A stretch of 64,000 bases of DNA from Icerya purchasi (taxonomy: Eukaryota; Arthropoda; Insecta; Hemiptera; Monophlebidae): NCBI GenBank assembly GCA_039619475.1, contig CM077115.1, positions 101,616,393 to 101,680,392 on the forward strand, written 5' to 3'. Below are positions 1 through 12,175 of this stretch, one piece after another; position 1 is the first letter of the stretch, and each line of letters starts with the position of its first letter. The position numbers and the translations under genes were made by a program. The notes under the pieces are model-generated. The model did not search any database. It worked only from the letters and a program-made list of their open reading frames with translations, and was not told the origin of the DNA.

Positions 1-1922
1 TTGTGATCAGTGAAGAGCAAAATAAATTCAAATTAGGTTTAACATAAATCAGAACATAACCAACTTTCAGGAAAAATCAACACGATACGAAAATTTAACA
101 TTGAGACAATAATAGAAAAATAAACACGAACTAGCTATAATTTAGGCATAATTAATAAACATAACTAAATATTCAGTATTTCGATTTTTTCGAATTTGTG
201 GATAAAAATTATCTTTTCTCTTTATTTTTCCATATATTCCTTCACTTTGAAATTGTTTGGCTGCATGCTTATTTAGTTTTCATTGAAAAACTACTTATCA
301 ATCTGAACCCATTTCAAATTATAGACCACCTGCGTCTTGAAAAGAATTTAGGTTAATTTTTAAATTTCTGAGATGTTGAAAAAAAAGGGTTTCTAATATG
401 TTACAACAGAAGCACTCAACGATAATTTTAGTAAACATAAATAGTTCTGTTTAAAAGTGCAACATAAATTAAAATATTTAATGACAAATAAAAGCATTTA
501 TATAAAACATGTTATTCAATCCGTTAATATTCATTTCCTATAATAATTTTTATCTCTGGTCGAATTTTTTCGATTATTTCGATTAAAATTATCTTTTCAT
601 TTTTAATATTCAAACTTAAATAAATTTAAAATACAGAAGCATCTGTAATTTTAGAAGAAAAAATAAATAAATCCAATAAATGAAAGGGGCATGCATAATG
701 TAAACAAATAAAATAGATCGTATATATATAAATATATATATTGTAAATGAATGTCATTCTTACGCCGGGAGGTGATAATAAAATGCTGTAACAAAATATG
801 TAACAATTTTGCATTACGCTTATAAAATCTCATTTTGCAAAGACTGGCATAGTACCAATTGAAACCAAATCCTTTACAAGAATAACAGAAAAAAAAGCAT
901 TTGGGAATCTAGGAAATCTTCAGTGCGAAGGATTAAATTATACATATATATATATATGTATGAGCATGCTACTAAAGCTAACGTAACAGATCTGAATATT
1001 AACTTTCAACACATTTTACAGATAACTGCATCGCGTAATATCAAATATTTTAATGTCTATTAACTTGCACATGCTTTTTATAATTAATCTGTAAACTTGG
1101 CTGAAATACTCGTCTTCAACTAATCTAGCTATCACTATTATGACAAACAATGTGTTGCCGCAAAATTCTGAATACTTTAATATATGTAAATCATCTGAAC
1201 GGATAACCTCAGATAAATGGCAGCTAAACTATCTCAACAAGGTAAAATTACCAAGATTCTAAATGTCAGTAAAGCTGGAGTACATTTAAAGAATGTCTAA
1301 TTTATCGCATATGTCGAAAAACAAACTTTTTACATGTGTGAAACGATACATTTTCATTTCTTTTTTGGTACCCCACAAATAACCTGGTAAAAAACGATTG
1401 CTGATGAACTAAACAACCGAAACAATTAATTTTCTTAGAAACCTTAAAAATACGATTCCCCCAAAATTCACTTCAGTGCATTACGTAGAGAAAAACTAGG
1501 CGACTGCACAATCAATCTTAGATTTGCAAATCTGTTGTAATGATACAAAGCTGAGTGGCGATAGCATTTGGCACTAAATCATATAAAGTAAATGTACGTA
1601 ATTTTAAATTATGTACCATTGAGAAATATTACAGAAGTTAAAACAAATCAACATTAAGCTAAATGTAATCTCCCCTACTATTTCAACAAAATTGTGGTGC
1701 AAACTTACCGCACGGATATAAGCATAAAATTTTTTATGACATTCCGAAAACATGTTAATACTGGGTACTCAGGCAAAAAAAAAAATGAAGAAAGCATTAA
1801 ATAAAAACGTTAAATCTCGTATTATAATTAAACTGGCAAAACGTTTTAACTGCGTTAAAAGACATTAATTATTAAATTGGTAACTTATTAGATATTATAA
1901 AAATAATAGTAGACACACGTAC
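1..1922. other. AT-rich stretch, no gene seen
   Basis: About 1.9 kb of very AT-rich sequence with short runs of TA (around 720-742 and 942-960) and poly-A. No open frame of useful length, splice-bounded exon or TE domain was recognised. If the split gene at 1923-4213 continues leftward, this would be intron plus further exons or 3' sequence, because its third exon ends at a plausible donor rather than at a clear stop. Confidence 0.5.
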
Positions 1923-4213
1923 TTTTATTTTTGACGATTTTTTCCGTATTTTCTTCCGCGGTAGACCATTTGGCACTTTTACCCTTTTATTTTGCCTGAA
2001 AAATTATTACAATTATTCAACAATTCAGATGAGCTGTAATAATTATATAAGATAATTTAAAAAATAATACATACAAATAACATTAATATAAAAGACGTTA
2101 AGTTACATCAAATGAAAACCTCAAAATATTAATTCGCACTTTTTTCTAAAAATTATGAGTTTTTAAATTTTAAATTGATACCGGCAAAATTTTTTAAAAA
2201 ATTATCTTATGCACGACAACGAATAGCAGAAATAATATAAAACAGTTGTTATTAATTTTTAAATTGTAATTATTTCACAATTACTTATTTTTATTGCTTT
2301 AAACATAACAGATTAATCTTAAATCAAATGTAAACTATAATTATCCTATGAAAAATGTTTAACTCTTCAAGTACTGGAATAATTGTTTTTGATCGTCAAA
2401 CATAAAATTTTTATGGTTTCAGTGAAAAGTGTAAAACCAAAACTTTCAATTAATAACCTTGTTTAAATGTATTAACAATATTCATAGATTTAATTTATTC
2501 TGAATTTTTACCATTAAAAATAGTTTCAATCCAAAAACACATATAAATACTATTCTGTTCACATTAATTAAAAAACAATGCATTGGCAGCAATTGGACAA
2601 TTTTAACATAAGCTAAAACCAGAATCGAGAGAAACCCGGCAAAGGCACTTTGTTATAATTTTCAATAATTTCAAGTATTCAATTTTAGACAAATTATAAG
2701 CAAAATAAGCGTCTTTATTAGAATTATTTTAGAAAGTACTTTAAAATGAATAGCTTTAATAGTGAAACCTTTTTAATATTAGTTTCTAAACAGATTATTT
2801 TGGCGTAATAAAAATATTAAACAAACAACAATCATCAGATACATAATATATGAAAAATAATTTTAAAAAAATAAATAAAAAGACAGTACTACTTTAGAGT
2901 TAATACAACTTTGCTTTTTTTAATAAAATAATTTCAATGCACCATACTTCACTGTAACACATATTTAACTATCAAAACATAAATACTTCTATACTTAATA
3001 TCACCGTTTCCTTTATTTAGAAATAACATTTTCACATTTAACTTACACATTTAAAATTAATCAAAAGTTAAAATTTATTCTAAATTCAAATCGATTAGTA
3101 TAAACCTGAAATATACCGAAATGCACGATCCGATTTTAAAATTATGAAAATGTTCAACAGCGAATGATTGAAGCAGTTTAAAAACGGCAAAAAATGAAAG
3201 AAGTGACTTCCTGACTGTTATTAAAAAGTACAAATTTGAATATTAATAATAATAAATGCGTATACTACCGAACTGTCGTGGAATGCAAACGCGGTAAAAA
3301 AAATTTAGTTTTGATATTTTAATTAAAAACCTAAAATTTCTAATTAATAAGGAACTTTTAATAACCATTGTTACTAAATGTATATAGAAAAAAAAAAAAG
3401 TTCAAAAACGAAATTCAAATGAACCGAAAAACGAAGAAAAAAAAATACTATGCCTACCTAGAATAAGGTACGGTAGTATTTAATGTTAATTCATACGCAT
3501 ATTTATAACCCATATTATTTAAAAATGAATTAACACCATTATAAATGTATCAACTATAAATATTCGATTTATATAATTTTCAAAAATTACCGATAAAAAT
3601 CAAACTTAATATAGAATAAATTTTCATTTCAAAATACTTTTTATATAAACAAAATACCTGCTGCTATTCGAATAGTTGGTTATTTCAATTATACACTCCT
3701 TTAATAATGCCGGAGGAAACAATTTCGAAAAATCTATCTGCTTTCTTTTTTCCGATCTTACAGACACTGGTGTATCTTTTAGCTGAGTTTGTAACGGCTG
3801 ATTTGGTAAACAATTTCCGTTAACCTTTTTCGAACTGTAACAATTAAACGTAATTTAAACATATTCCAGGGCGTGTAATTTTACAAATTATATAAAATAT
3901 CGCAGAAATTTAAATAGTTAATAAACAAAAATAGTCGGCATAACGTACTTTCGCATCTAAAATGTAAGCTATATTTTTCGTTTTATTTCACGTGTAGTTT
4001 TACTTTGTGTAGTCTAGTTTTTTTATAATCCATTAAAAAATATATTTACACTTACTTGCCAACATTATTATTCGGAAATATTGGTGTTATCGTCACCGAA
4101 TCTGATATTAACTTCGATACATTATTTCCATTATTTACGTTCACTGAACGAGTCTTATTAGGTTCTTCTAATACAACGCTTAAAAATTCCGAAGGTAATA
4201 CACTAACTTCCAT
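1923..4213 (-). CDS. Unrecognised split gene, 5' three exons (partial)
   Basis: Three minus-strand exons join in one frame: 4213-4056 (start ATG, donor GTAAGTG), 3834-3658 (acceptor TTACAG, donor GTATTT) and 1995-1923 (acceptor TTTCAG, possible donor GTACGTG). Phases agree at both junctions (2 bases + 1 base each time), which is hard to get by chance. The product starts MEVSVLPSEFLSVVLEE, is Asn/Ser-rich and probably disordered in the middle, has a segment reading DFSKLFPPALLKECIIEI, and ends in a strongly basic stretch (VPNGLPRKKIRKK) that looks like a nuclear localisation signal. No family was recognised. If the third exon is not spliced at 1923 it reads through to a TAA about 17 codons on. 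A disordered nuclear protein is an inference only; function unknown. Confidence 0.5.
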
Positions 4214-6359
4214 TCTGATACATTACAATTCATTGTTATTTTAATTGCCTGTAAATTTTAATTTTAAGCTTTTAAAATATTACAAGCATTCATAAAAAGA
4301 AAAAAGAAAAAAGAAAAAAAAAATACGCCACATTACAGTAAGGACAAAATGAAATATTTTACCTCATTTTCTACCCATGCATTGTAACAATAACAACTTT
4401 ATAAACTATCAGAAAAAAGAAAAAAAGAGAAAAAAATACAATACGGAAAAGCAAACAGTAAATAAAAAAAATATCACAGCCTTAATCGAGAACGACAGAT
4501 TAAATTTATCACAAATTAATTCTTCGAAAGTATGAAAATGTAAACATATTTGTTTCATAAATACACGAAACGTTTCGTCAATTGATACACAGTGCTGGTA
4601 GTAAGTTGTAGAAGCGGAAAATCAATTACAAAATTCAGGCATAAAAGTGTGATGAAACGCAGTGCCAACCATGCGTATCTACTACAACTATCACAACTAG
4701 AATCCGGATCAACGTTATTATTACATGTACAACAAACAACACATTTAGATTCGGAAATAATAATAATCATAATACTAGCAGTATTAAAAATTCCATATAA
4801 AAATAACGGGTATTTGATGCCTCCTCACATTTTCCCACATTCTACTGCCCTGGCCCACTGCAAAGCAATAGTACAGCCTCCTCCCGCTGCGGGTAATTTT
4901 CAATTAATTGGAATAGTAGTGGAATGGAATGATGACTTAAACAACTCGAAAGGAAACCAAGTGAGAGTTCACAAACCTGTAGCTTCTTTGTGTGCTCCTC
5001 CAATGTAATATTCGCATTTACTTAATCTATATGTAACACGGACTTCCGTTAATTTAGAAAAACTTTTACGTGTAATATGTACCAATGAAAAAGAATTAAA
5101 TTTAAAACGTTATTTTTACGGAAATTTTGCATCTGCACTTTAAAAAAATAAGATGATAAATACGTATACCCAGATTCAAGTCGGAGATAGTCAACGGATC
5201 TTTTTTAATTTCGAAAGCGAAATACTCAACATTTCGCTATTAGATTTTGCTTAAATCTTTAAACAGCCCGCAAGGCTGAACTAAATCATAGCTGCAAGCT
5301 CGCGCTAATATTTTTATTTGATGCATTAAAAAATCTTCAGCTACTTCCGATTTTTAAAATTCGTAAAATTAATGTAGTTATGACAATTATTTTTCTGAGA
5401 GCATTTTAATTTAAATCTGCTCATATAATTTGTTGTACGAATAAACTTTAACCTACAATTGCGAATTATTTTCTACAATTAAAAAAACCAATAAAACACT
5501 AGCAAAGTGATCCGAAAAGTTTTCATAGCTTAAAATTTAATTAATCCACACTCATTGCTTATATTCTTATTTAAATAATCTTATATATTCCATAAAAAAA
5601 AATTAAAACAGTACCTTTATATAAATAGGAAAAAAAATCTGTTCCAAGCAGGAAGAAAACAATCATTTCTTAATATCTCCCCATGAAATAACAAACAACC
5701 GCCAAAATGTATGGTGAGAGATGATAATGTATTTAACAGTTTTAAATTTCATAACAAACACTCAGAGTGAATTTTGTTTATAATAAACTTATGAGACAAG
5801 TATTGACAGATAATCATTGAAAACGAATGTCTTCAATTCAATTTTTTTTTCTTTTTGCAAAGATAAATTTAATGAAGGTTTTGAATAAAATTTCCTTTCC
5901 TTTTAAATTTTTAAAAATTCTATTCAAAATTTATCGATATTTACTTCTCTAGGAACTATGAAGAAGTAAAGCGTTTTATAAATATTGTAAAAAACATATA
6001 ACGAACAATGCAAGTTTTTAAAAAAATCTGAAATAATTATTAAAATGGTATTTATGCATTGTAATAAAAAGATAAAATAATGAAATATTTCAAATTTAAT
6101 TGTGAAAAAATATCGATTAAGAATGAAAATATAATGCTTTGCAATACTAAAATAAATTAATTGTATCAGATGCCAGTAAAGAAAACAAACAGAAAAACAG
6201 AAATATTTTAACTTTTTTTTAAAAGAAAAATCCTTTATAACAAAAAACTTACAAAATTGATTACCACATGAAAGATATGATTCAAATAAAATGAAAAATT
6301 GGTTTTTTCTTAGTAAGCAAAAAGAAGAAAATTGTTGATTTGCATTTCAAAATCAAATC
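4214..6359. other. Intergenic DNA upstream of the unknown gene
   Basis: Holds the presumed promoter and 5' UTR of the minus-strand gene starting at 4213. There is purine-rich low-complexity DNA at 4290-4440. A less AT-rich patch lies at 4580-5010, open on + for 138 codons and on - for 71 codons (Cys-rich), but neither frame shows a recognisable domain. The rest to 6359 is AT-rich with nothing seen. Confidence 0.4.
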
Positions 6360-7970
6360 AAAATACCTTTATTGAGAAAATTATACATAATCGTTACAAA
6401 GAAAAATAATTATTTATAGATAAAATTTCCTCGGCCCGTGCAAAGCAAATGTATTAACCGTTCCAAATGTTAATCTATTAATTGCTACTTTTTCAAACTG
6501 ACTGTTATTTAAAAATTGGTTTATTTCATCTTTCCATCTATCTTTTTAGTGACCTCGTTTCCACCTGTAATGTGAAAGGTACCAGAAAGTAGTTTTAAAT
6601 GTCTAACGGTCATTTGTTAATCTTATTACATGGCCAGCTCATTTCCATTTTCTCCTTCTAACATAGTGTACCACGTCAATATTATATCGTAGAAGCTTTT
6701 TTATTTCTTTTAGTTTTATTCGATCTCTTATCTTTATATTAAGCATTGATCTTCCTAGTGTGTTTTATGTTGTCCTTAGTCTATTTATAATTTTTGTGTT
6801 CAGTGTCCAAATTTAGCAACCATAAGTTAAGACGGGTAATATACACATGTTAAAAAATTTGACTTTTATGGTAATTACTGAAAGGTCCTTTGAATATTCT
6901 TTTTAGTGGCCAGTATTTACTCCATGTCTTAGTAATCCTCACGTTTACTTCTTTTTCTATCTTATTTTCGAATGCTAATTGTTGGCCTAAATATGTCGCT
7001 TCGCTCACTACTTCTATTAGATTATTATTTATTTGAATTTCTCTCTGGGTTATAGTCTTAGTTAATATTTTTGTTTTTGAGGTGTTAATAAATAATCCAA
7101 CGTTTGCTCCCTTCGTGCCGAGCTCTAGCAACATTTCCTTCAGTTCTTCTAAAGAAATGGAAAGAAGGATAATATCATCTACAAATCTCAGATTTGATAA
7201 TCTCTTATCATTTACATTTATTCTCTTATTTTCCCGATCCATTTCTCTAAAAATTTCTTCTAGTATACAGTTAAATAAGATTGGAGAGAGTGGATCTCCT
7301 TGTCTAACCCCTTTATTAATTGGAAAATATTCCCCTTTTATGTCCGTTACTATACGTCCATTTGGTCCCTTATACATTTCCTGAATTAACCTTATGAAAT
7401 TTTCTGGGACCCCTTGCTTGTACAGTGCTTTAAGTATGTATTCATGCTTTAAAGAGTCAAACGTTTTTTTGTAGTCAACTAGGACTAAATATGTATTTAT
7501 CTGATATTCGTTACTTTTTTCTATTATTTGGTTTATTGTATCGTGGTGGTCAGTTGTTGAAAATGTTTTTCGAAAGCTGGCTTATTCATTCGGTTGCTGG
7601 GGTTCTAAAAAATATTTTAATCTAATTTCTAGTAATTTTGAGAACAATTTCGAAATACTTAAGCTTAAAGTAATGGGGCGATAATTTTCGATTTTATGTC
7701 TGCCACCTTTTTTAAATAATATTATTATATCTGAATATTTCCATTCTTCTGCTATATTACCTGTTCTTAGGATATTGTTGAAAAGTATTGCTAGAGATTT
7801 AATTAAATTGTCTCCTCCTGTTTTGATATGTTCGTTGGCTATTCCATCGTGGCCCGGGCTTCCATGACTTTAGTTTTTCTACTATTATTTTTATTTCATT
7901 AATTAGGAATTCGGGTTCTAGTTTGAAACTTGTCATTATGTTGTCATAATTGTTTTCGCCCTCGTAGATC
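6360..7970 (-). mobile_element. RTE-like non-LTR retrotransposon relic (RT half)
   Basis: Read on the minus strand, the region encodes the reverse transcriptase and C-terminal part of a LINE of RTE type, 5'-truncated. Seen in order from about 7870 down: PGHDGIANEHIKTGG, NYRPITL, an ASFRKTFSTTDHHDT segment, LVDYKKTFDSLKHEY, GVRQGDPLSPILFNC (near 7310) and a FVDDI catalytic box (normally F/YADD). Then comes the tail motif RRRKWKWAGHVIRL near 6640. In-frame stops interrupt it, for example one just before ASFRK near 7580 and others below 6850. An intact frame of 175 codons survives at 6850-7377. The 3' end is near 6360, in a TGATTT-rich stretch, as expected for the simple-repeat tails of RTE elements. 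It is dead. Confidence 0.8.
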
Positions 7971-8191
7971 TGCATTTATCATATAATTATACTCAGATTT
8001 AAGGATGCACATGATTTTTTTAAAAGACATCAAACAAATTTGGATAATTAGAACTAAATTTCAGAATAAATCAATTTTTTTTTTTTTTTTTTGCTGATCT
8101 ATACCTAGGCCATTAGGCTATCATTAGATTCTGTTGTATAGTCTAAACACTTGAACGATCCCCGTCCACTGACGTAGGACCCAACCTTATT

Positions 8192-9552
8192 TTAAGCACT
8201 TAAATCGAATGGCTTCTTTCTGCGCAGCCGACGTGTCTCCGTCGGATTATTCAGTAACGCCACTGCCAGTACGTTCGTATGAATTTGAAGTCTTCCGATG
8301 TGTCTTGCGGCTGATTTTGCAATAAGCTCCCTTATATAAGGAGTATTGAGATCTTGGTGGAGAGTTCTATTTTGTACGTAGTACGGAGCATTAATTATTC
8401 TCAACGTCTTATTCTGATATCTCTAAATTGTATTAATGTTTGAATCTGCCCCACAGCCCCAGAGTTCGCAACCGTACCTCCACACTGGAGCAAGAATTTG
8501 CCTGTAAAGTAATATTTTATTATCAACAGAGAGCTGCAAGTTTCTGTCCAGTAACCAGTACATCTTCCTTGTTTTGATATTTAATTCATTTCTTTTTGTC
8601 ACGATATGCTTGCGCCATGTCAGCCTGCAATCAAGGTGCAAGCCCAGATCGGTATTGTTTTATTGTTCATTTTAATAGGTTGATGATCTATATGTCTGTT
8701 AGTGAATATTATGTGAGCCGATTTATCTTCGTTGATCTTAATTCTCCATCGTCTACACCACTCAGAGATTTTATCAATTGACGCTTGCAAGGTGGTATTA
8801 GCTTTATGTGGGCATTTATTAAAGCACAGGACAGCCGTATCATCTGCAAAAGTAGCAGTAAGAAACTCGTTCGAAACAGGAAGATCTGCTGTAAAGATAA
8901 TATACAAAAGGGGACCCAACACACTCCCCTGTGGCACCCTAGCTCTTGCCAGATATATATCGGATAACTCCTCCTCTTGCTTGGCCTGGAAGTATCTTTC
9001 ATTTAAATATGATTCCAGTACTTTGTAATAATGATAAGGCAAATGAGTTCGTAGCTTATACAACAACCCACCATGCCAAACCTTATCAAAGGCCTGACTC
9101 ACGTCCAGGAAAACTGAATCACAATACGTGTTCTTAGCATTATAGTCGCCGCCTCCTATATATATATTACCTAGCGTTTGTAGGAATACATTAAATTGCT
9201 GTTTAGTAATCCTGTGTTTTGGCGGACAGTATACAGCGGAGAAAATGATACTTCTCTTTAAACGTTGAACTTTTACGCTGGTTGCTTGCAAATATTCCTG
9301 CTGGAATTTTTCGATTTCATAATGTTTAATATTATCTCTAATTAGTATGGCGGAACCCCCATGTGCAGTACTATCCGGGTGAGCAGTACTATACATCCTA
9401 TACCCCTTAATATGAAAATAGTTATTGTTTGTTAAGTGAGACTCAGATACTAATAGTATATCTATATTTGCTTGATAAAGATAAAGTTCTATTTCATTTT
9501 TATGATTTAGATTGCCATTTGCATTCCATGTTACAATTTTTAATTGATTCAT
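8192..9552 (-). pseudogene. Jockey ORF2 (endonuclease-RT) with internal deletion
   Basis: The first 140 residues are the AP-endonuclease domain (KIVTWNANG, SESHL, GGDYNAKN). At about residue 142-146 (near 9115-9130) it jumps straight into mid-RT sequence (VFLDVSQAFDKVWH, PQGSVLGPLLY, FADDT at residues 235-238). The rest of the endonuclease and the N-terminal RT have been deleted without losing the frame, leaving a 310-codon EN-RT fusion (8620-9552). The C-terminus continues in another frame (HLDCRLTWRKH onward, 8423-8641), then after a TAG at about 8420 to LRRKKPFDLSA and a stop at 8192. The deletion removes catalytic parts of both enzymes. ORF2 overlaps the end of ORF1 by 4 bases (ATGA-type overlap at 9549-9552). 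Confidence 0.85.
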
Positions 9553-10382
9553 TTCTTACAAATTAAAGACAAGATTATGGTCTGAAGTAAGCCATTTATC
9601 ATATTTGCATGTTGGTTCATCATTTCAACAAATACATCTTTAATTTCCTTGACAAATTTATTTAGTATCATTTCTACATTATTATTATTATAATTATTAT
9701 TAGTACGATCGCTGTTATGAAGAGTGTTTTCAATAGTATTTTCATTAACGTAGCTATCTGTTTTACACGGTACCCTATTTGCATATAGAGCCTGGGCATA
9801 CAATAAGCTAGAAATAGTTGGTTTTATATTAGTTTTTGAGTTATCTGTTATATTATAAAAATCCTTCTCATTTTCCACAACTCTTGTATTTAATGTGTTT
9901 TCGCAAGAACTTTGTATATTATTATTTGCACTATTTACATAATTTGGGAAGGGTTTAGATTTGTTTCTTTTGTTTAGCAATTCATTATAGACCATACATC
10001 CTTTATAATTGGCCGTATGATGTCCGTTGCATAGTGCACATGTAGCCTGCGACTTTTTATCTTTTTCACACTTGGATGATTCATGACCTTGTCCACACTT
10101 AACACACCTATAAGGTCTAGCACAATAAGTCTTTGTATGACCAGATAGGTGACATCTTGTACATTGCACTATCGTATTTTTTTTCCTTGGTTGCTCAAAC
10201 TTTACTTTAGCATTAAGTAAGTATTGTATATTATAGATATCCCTATTATTTTCATTGGGTTCAATGTCAATGAAAAACAGTGGTAAAGGATTTTTCTCTA
10301 CTCTGTGTTTCACATTTATAATGTTTCTTACCTCATGTCCCTTCTCAAGTAAAGCATTTATAATACCGTCAGTCGGAACTGA
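9549..10382 (-). pseudogene. Jockey ORF1, C-terminal part with three zinc knuckles
   Basis: Gag-like nucleic-acid-binding protein of a Jockey-type LINE. Three Cys/His knuckles are visible in a row: CTRCHLSGHTKTYC, CVKCGQGHESSKC and CALCNGHHTANYKGC, preceded by NVKHRVEKNPLPLFFIDIEP, part of the pre-knuckle domain usual in this family. The tail is Asn-rich. The frame is open from 10313 and continues upstream as HPSVPTDGIINALLEKGHEV to the Penelope insertion at 10394, then resumes on the far side. ORF1 binds element RNA; this copy is broken by the insertion. Confidence 0.85.
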
Positions 10383-10393
10383 GGGGTGTATGT

Positions 10394-11709
10394 CTTCGCT
10401 TAACGTTTCGACCAGCTTACACGGGCCATTATCAGAAGCAAACTGAAGAATGGAGCGAAACCAGTAGGCCTATTGAAACCAGGATGAAGGAGCACAGGGT
10501 TGATTGCGCGCATAGGCGGGTGCACAAATCCGCTTTAATGGAACATCAGTTGAAAACGAACCACACTATCAAATTTGAGGATAGCGTTCCTTTAGCAAAG
10601 GAAGTTCACACCGGCAGGAGGTTGGTCAGAGAAGCCATCGAAATTGAGAAATGGCCAAATTTCAACAGAGAAGAAGGTCTACGTGTTCCCACGGCATGGA
10701 AACCAATCATACAGTTGACGAATTTGCATCTATAACAGCGGCCAGGTAGGTTTCATTTTTCTTTTCCATCTCTGGGTTATTTGGTTTTAATTTTGAGTGT
10801 CTTTTTAGGTATCCTGAGGTCTGCCACCGCATTTCACTTCTTCTTGGTTTTTTGTTCCCACATTCCTCCGGTTCGAGTGGTTTCTTCTTTCGGTTGGATT
10901 TGCTTTGCTTTACTTCGTTTGGTTTGGCTTCCCTTGGTCTGGTGCCCGGGGCCTTGCCCTCCGGTGTATCCTCCGGATAGGTTTCGAGTGGGTCCTCAGG
11001 TGAGGTTTGCAGTCAACTTTTAGGCGGGGTTCCTGTCATTTTCACTCGTCGGGCTAGGTGTACAGTCATTCTCAGGTGAGGATTCCAACCAATTTCCAAG
11101 TAGTTTCCAGTCCATGTTCAGGTTATTTTTTTTTTTTTTTTATATACATCGGTTTCTTCAAATGTTTTTTGTTGTAATATTTTATATTTTTGTTTTGTTC
11201 GATTGGTTGTTCTTTGCGTTTCCCTTGTGGGATTTTCGTTCTTTTCTTTTTTGTGGCGTTCTCTGTTAGTGCTTCTTTTTCGATTTTTTGCCGCTCTTTG
11301 TGTACGCTTATGTATTTATTTTTATTTTTATAAGTTGTTATCTGTTTTTATTTTCTCCCTTGTCTCAACTGTGACCCGATATGTTCTTTTGTGCTCCTTT
11401 TATGTTTTTTTTACCTTTTTTCTTTTTCTTTTTTTTTTTTTTTTTTTATTTATCTGTCGTTATGCGTTTTGTCGGTTTTTCCTGTTTAGAGGAAGGTTTT
11501 CTGTTTTGATTTGGGTTTTTCATGATTTTTGATTCTTATTTTATTGTTATTGTTGATCGCAATCTTCGCTCCGTTCTTCAGTTTGCTTCTGATGATGGCC
11601 AGTGTAAGCTGGTCGAAACGTTATGCGAATATGTATCTTTTAAAACACAGTTGTTTCCGAAAATTATTTATTATGAGTAATCACTGTGAAAGCTTTAAAT
11701 ATTTAATGG
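10394..11709 (+). mobile_element. Penelope-like element, 5'-truncated, nested in Jockey ORF1
   Basis: The insertion is bounded by an 11-bp direct repeat, GGGGTGTATGT, at 10383-10393 and 11710-11720. Jockey ORF1 sequence flanks both sides (VVLRNIHPP on one, SVPTDGIINALL on the other). Inside, 58-bp inverted repeats at 10402-10459 and 11565-11622 differ at about 3 positions, and both carry GTGTAAGCTGGTCGAAACG. Inverted repeats of this sort are typical of Penelope-like elements. The interior encodes only the C-terminal endonuclease (10457-10735), followed by about 800 bp of T-rich non-coding DNA. Sense strand is +, opposite to the Jockey host. Confidence 0.85.
10457..10735 (+). pseudogene. GIY-YIG endonuclease fragment of the Penelope-like element
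   Basis: The frame reads ETSRPIETRMKEHRVDC, then KSALMEHQ, REAIEIEKWPNFNREEG, VPTAWKPI and a stop at 10735. The TR-x-K-E-H block, the REAIEI block (catalytic-type Glu) and the FNREEG...W block are in the order expected for the C-terminal GIY-YIG nuclease of Penelope-like elements. The reverse transcriptase and the GIY-YIG strands themselves are missing, so this is the 3' remnant of a 5'-truncated insertion. It has no stops in the remaining 83+ codons, which suggests a fairly recent event. Confidence 0.8.
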
Positions 11710-11720
11710 GGGGTGTATGT

Positions 11721-12175
11721 TTCTTAGCACTACCTTGAAAGCACGGTCTTTTTTTAACTGGTATGTATGAAAAATTGCTTTTTCTTCATTTAGGGTGTTA
11801 ATCACTCTTCTATATTGGTTAGAGTTATTTGTTATTATTTTTATTAACCCATTCGCATTAATGGTTTTATAACTGAAAGTTTCCGGCTCTATCTTTTTTT
11901 TCAATTTTCTGTTTTCATAATTGAAAATTATTGACATTTAGTACAAAAATCGGGGGTGGTTTTGATTTTCTCGGCTCCTGTAACTGCTACCTTAAGTCAT
12001 TACAATTTTGTGCATTATAGGTTATTTCTAATAAGGGTAAGTATCTATTTTTCGTAGTAATTTTCATTTTTTGATCAGGTTGTGGCGATAGAGAGTTTAA
12101 TTCTCTTTGTCTTTTTCTATTATATTGAACTAGTTGCCATTCAGGACCAGTTGCAGTTTGATCGCGTTAGAAATG
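11721..12175 (-). pseudogene. Jockey ORF1, N-terminal part beyond the Penelope insertion
   Basis: Read on the minus strand from 12175: ATGPEWQLVQYNRKRQREL, then NRYLPLLEITYN, KTTPIFVLNVNNFQL, and after a frameshift near 11900-11940 FHTYQLKKDRAFKVVLRNIHPP, which runs into the 11-bp duplication at 11710-11720. The order (proline-rich PPIF, then TYQLKKDR-VVLR-IHP) is that of Jockey-type ORF1 proteins, and the missing continuation is found at 10382 and below. This is the evidence that one ORF1 was split by the insertion. Confidence 0.75.

Larger units (their letters stand above)
8072..12175 (-). mobile_element. Jockey-clade LINE, split by a Penelope insertion
   Basis: A minus-strand element with ORF1 (zinc-knuckle Gag-like), ORF2 (endonuclease + reverse transcriptase), a short 3' UTR and a poly(A) tail seen as a T run at 8075-8092. 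ORF1 is interrupted by a Penelope-like insertion (10394-11709): the N-terminal half lies at about 11721-12175 and the rest at 9549-10382. The element is fairly young, with few stops, but is inactive through an internal ORF2 deletion, a frameshift near 8630, a TAG near 8420 and a frameshift near 11900-11940. The 5' limit near 12175 is where ORF1-like translation fades. No clear target duplication was found. Confidence 0.85.

Noticed and set aside
4592..5008. 138-codon + strand open frame
   Set aside because: No domain; a poly-Ile stretch from an AAT repeat, and it lies in the likely 5' region of the minus-strand gene with an overlapping antisense frame. Not enough to call a gene.
11203..11532. 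109-codon Phe/Leu/Val-rich frame
   Set aside because: Produced by T-rich non-coding DNA within the Penelope-like element; it looks like a membrane protein only by composition.
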